From: Nageia nagi
Lineage: Eukaryota > Pinophyta
Length of the DNA stretch: 64,000 bases
NCBI GenBank assembly: GCA_050084985.1
Contig: JBITNC010000001.1
Coordinates: forward strand, 81,282,001-81,346,000
Direction: 5' to 3'
Of the stretch, positions 61,691 through 64,000 are shown in pieces (position 1 is the stretch's first letter; each line of letters starts with the position of its first letter). Below the pieces are notes generated by a model that was not told the origin of the DNA, ran no database searches, and worked only from the letters and a program-made list of their open reading frames with translations. A program made the translations under genes and the position numbers.

Positions 61691-63914
61691 TTAGTATAGT
61701 AAAGAAATATTGTTAAATTCATGTGAAAGTTGGGAATGATGAATTAATAAAAATATATTTGCTTGTTATTATCTAACTTTGTCAATTAAACTAATTAGAT
61801 AAGTATCTAATGAGGTGATAAGTTATGTTTAATATTTTTAATAAGTAATTCAAAAACTCTTTAGAATCTTGTATTAAATAAATTATGGTTTTGAGATTAT
61901 GATATTGGTATAATGTTTAGTAAAATAATTCTTATGGTACCAATTGCATAAATTAGTTATTAAGGTATCCAAGATTTTATTTGAATGATTTAATTATTTA
62001 AGATGGATTAATTATAGGGTAAATAAATAATAGATTAATGTACATTGACCAAGGAAAAGAGATAATTTCTCTTGAGGTCTATAGTTAAATTCATTTGCAT
62101 AATGGTTAAATTTTAAAAGGGGTGTCATGATTCTCTTCCCTCCTAGTACTCGATCCACCTACCAAGCTCCAAGAAGATGTTTGATGCCCATTGCATGAAG
62201 ATCAATAGAGATGTTTAATAGTTGATACAATTGTAAAAACCATATGACATGAACAAATTTGAATTAAAAACTCATTGGATATGAAATAGTATGATTTTTC
62301 AAAGAGGTCCCATTAGTGATTAAATGGGTTGTATTATATTTTAATTTCCTTTGTATAATGCATGATTTATACTTGTAATAAATTATGGAAGCTTCAAAGT
62401 TTATGGAAGTAAATATCATGTATACATTTCATAGATGGATTATATTAGTTATTAATTAATCAATCTTGTAGATTACTTTTTATTTATATGATTTTTAGAA
62501 AAATATTAACATTGTGATTTAATGAGCTTTCTATTAATTATGGTTATCAAATAGTACATTTAGTATTGATTATATGGATTAGTAGGAGTAGAAATTACTA
62601 TTTCTTTCATAAAAATGATTAATAGGTATGACAAATTGATGAAGTTAATGATTTTAACAAAACTTCTAAATAAGTATATTGATTAGAAAATAATTCTAAT
62701 TTTGAATTAAAGTTTCAAAAGATAATTTAGGAGCATTTGAGATATTTTAAGGACTTTTAAGTTTAAATTGGATACAAATGGGACCTAATGGAATTAAACG
62801 GGGTCATTTGGGATCCTTTGGGATGAATGCAAGAAAAAAGTAGAGAATGTTCACTAAGTAAACCTACCCTGGTAAATGATAAATAAAAATAATATTCCTT
62901 ATGTAAGGACCACTTAGCATCACATTACTTTTGTATCAATAGTGGCTAGACATTGCCTCACAACTTACTACTTTATGTATACCAAAAACTTTTAAAAAGT
63001 AGATTCATATACATGATACAATGCATATGGGATAAATAGAATTATGTGACTTTTTGAGTAAGCTTATAACTAAGACATTCATACACCTATTGGAAAAATA
63101 TGAATGGTGTTAATTCATAGAACTTGTATTGTGCATGGTGTTTTGTACCTTTTTCATTATTTGAAAATATTAATTTATGGTTAATATGCCATGGGTGGTT
63201 CTTTTTGTCAACACATTTAATATTAAATTAGACTAAACAACCACTCGAGGATATTATTTAATATCCATGACTTCCCAAGTTATGGGCATGAGAATGCTAG
63301 ACCACATGGTGGGTTTAGCTAATAGTTATGGGTAGGCTAGTGATCCATATCCTCTGATAGGTGTGTCAGGTGGGGGTAGCAATCGAAAAAACTACTATTA
63401 CTAGGTGAGGGTAACTATTAGTCATGCCACTTATAGTTAGTAGATACGGATATTATAATTTTTCCATAGCCAATAGTACCCATTCATATGGAATTTTTTC
63501 TAGGATAAACTATCTGCTTGTATGAGATGGATAGTTATCATCAAGTGATGATGCTAACTTAGTGGAAGTGCGATCTCTCAAGTGGTATGGACCCTAAGTA
63601 GAAAACCACTATGTTATTACTAGAAAGCTTATTGCACATAGGAAGTGGAATAGGAATGGTGAGGTTACCTTTGAGGCATATTCTCAACAAAGTGAGTGTT
63701 GAGGAGTGAACACCAAAAAATTTTATTAGGGTTGGTTACCCTAGGTTCTTGACCAATCCTACCATGTGAGTGCTAAACTAGCTAGCAACATTATCAAGCT
63801 CATGTGGGATCACCTGGTTCATTCCTAAATCATTTCAATGTTAAACTAAATTAAAAAAAAATTAGTTCTAAAATTTAAGGTTTTGGTTGATGGAAATAAA
63901 TGGATGAGCTACAT

Positions 63915-63926
63915 TGGTATTAGAGC
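63915..63926 (+). other. Primer binding site of the long-LTR element
   Basis: TGGTATTAGAGC differs by one base from TGGTATCAGAGC, the site paired by initiator tRNA-Met. It follows the LTR end ACA (63911-63913) with a one-base gap. Confidence 0.7.
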
Positions 63927-64000
63927 ATCAAGCTCAAACCCTCGAGCCTATGGTCCATGACTCTTTTGTTGTAAAAGTTTAGTAAGTCCAAATTTAGTAT

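Larger units (their letters stand above)
59864..63913 (+). mobile_element. Long LTR (about 4 kb) of a retrotransposon that continues beyond the window
   Basis: Left end TATCACGACCCACC corresponds to TGTAACGACC of the relatives at 15596 and 30622 (terminal TG lost). The right end ACA is followed at once by a primer binding site. The 3' part matches 57092-57715. A TATA-like CTATAAATAAAGG lies at about 60689. The internal region would start at 63914. The superfamily is probably Ty3/gypsy, judged from LTR size only. Confidence 0.6.

Overview
The window is nuclear DNA of a seed plant. It is AT-rich, gene-poor and dominated by decayed transposable elements (LTR retrotransposons of the Copia and Ty3/gypsy superfamilies, LINEs, a terminal-inverted-repeat element and several tandem repeats). 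The low gene density, old TE remnants, compact 6-exon laccase and long 4-kb LTRs fit a large-genome plant such as a gymnosperm; that placement is inference.

Only one gene looks intact: a plant laccase (multicopper oxidase) at 2933-5161 on the + strand. It has six exons, all phases agree, it encodes 591 residues, and all eleven copper ligands are present. A TATA box and a perfect AC-II (MYB) element lie just upstream, so expression in lignifying tissue is plausible. The gene sits in a block of about 4.1 kb (1207-5290) bounded on both sides by CATTTTC. The repeat around it (1-1206 and 5291-7118) occurs again at 8951-10872, where both the laccase block and a 1-kb inverted-repeat element are missing and CATTTTC is present once. 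This is the most interesting structure in the window.

From 7.2 to 23.6 kb there are LINE fragments, a Copia LTR with an (AT)33 tract, a second copy of the inverted-repeat element, and several tandem arrays, including a 78-bp (26-codon) repeat present at two sites in opposite orientation. From 23.7 to 30.2 kb lie two decayed Ty3/gypsy pol regions of the Tat type (with an additional RNase H). A 5'-truncated LINE (minus, 32.1-35.2 kb) abuts a well-preserved but 5'-truncated Copia element (35.2-38.4 kb, +). At 39.9-41.3 kb is a decayed PPR (pentatricopeptide repeat) gene. At 42.6-45.5 kb is a Ty3/gypsy gag on the minus strand that carries many nonsense codons but almost no frameshifts.

An 8.5-kb Copia element on the minus strand (47522-56021) is structurally complete, with two 502-bp LTRs, a primer binding site and a polypurine tract, but its ORFs are dead. 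The right end (59.9-63.9 kb) is one LTR of about 4 kb, followed by a primer binding site; it belongs to a family with partial copies at 15.6, 30.6 and 57.1 kb. No rRNA gene, intact tRNA gene or CRISPR array was seen. Apart from the laccase, the coding-like stretches are TE or pseudogene remains.
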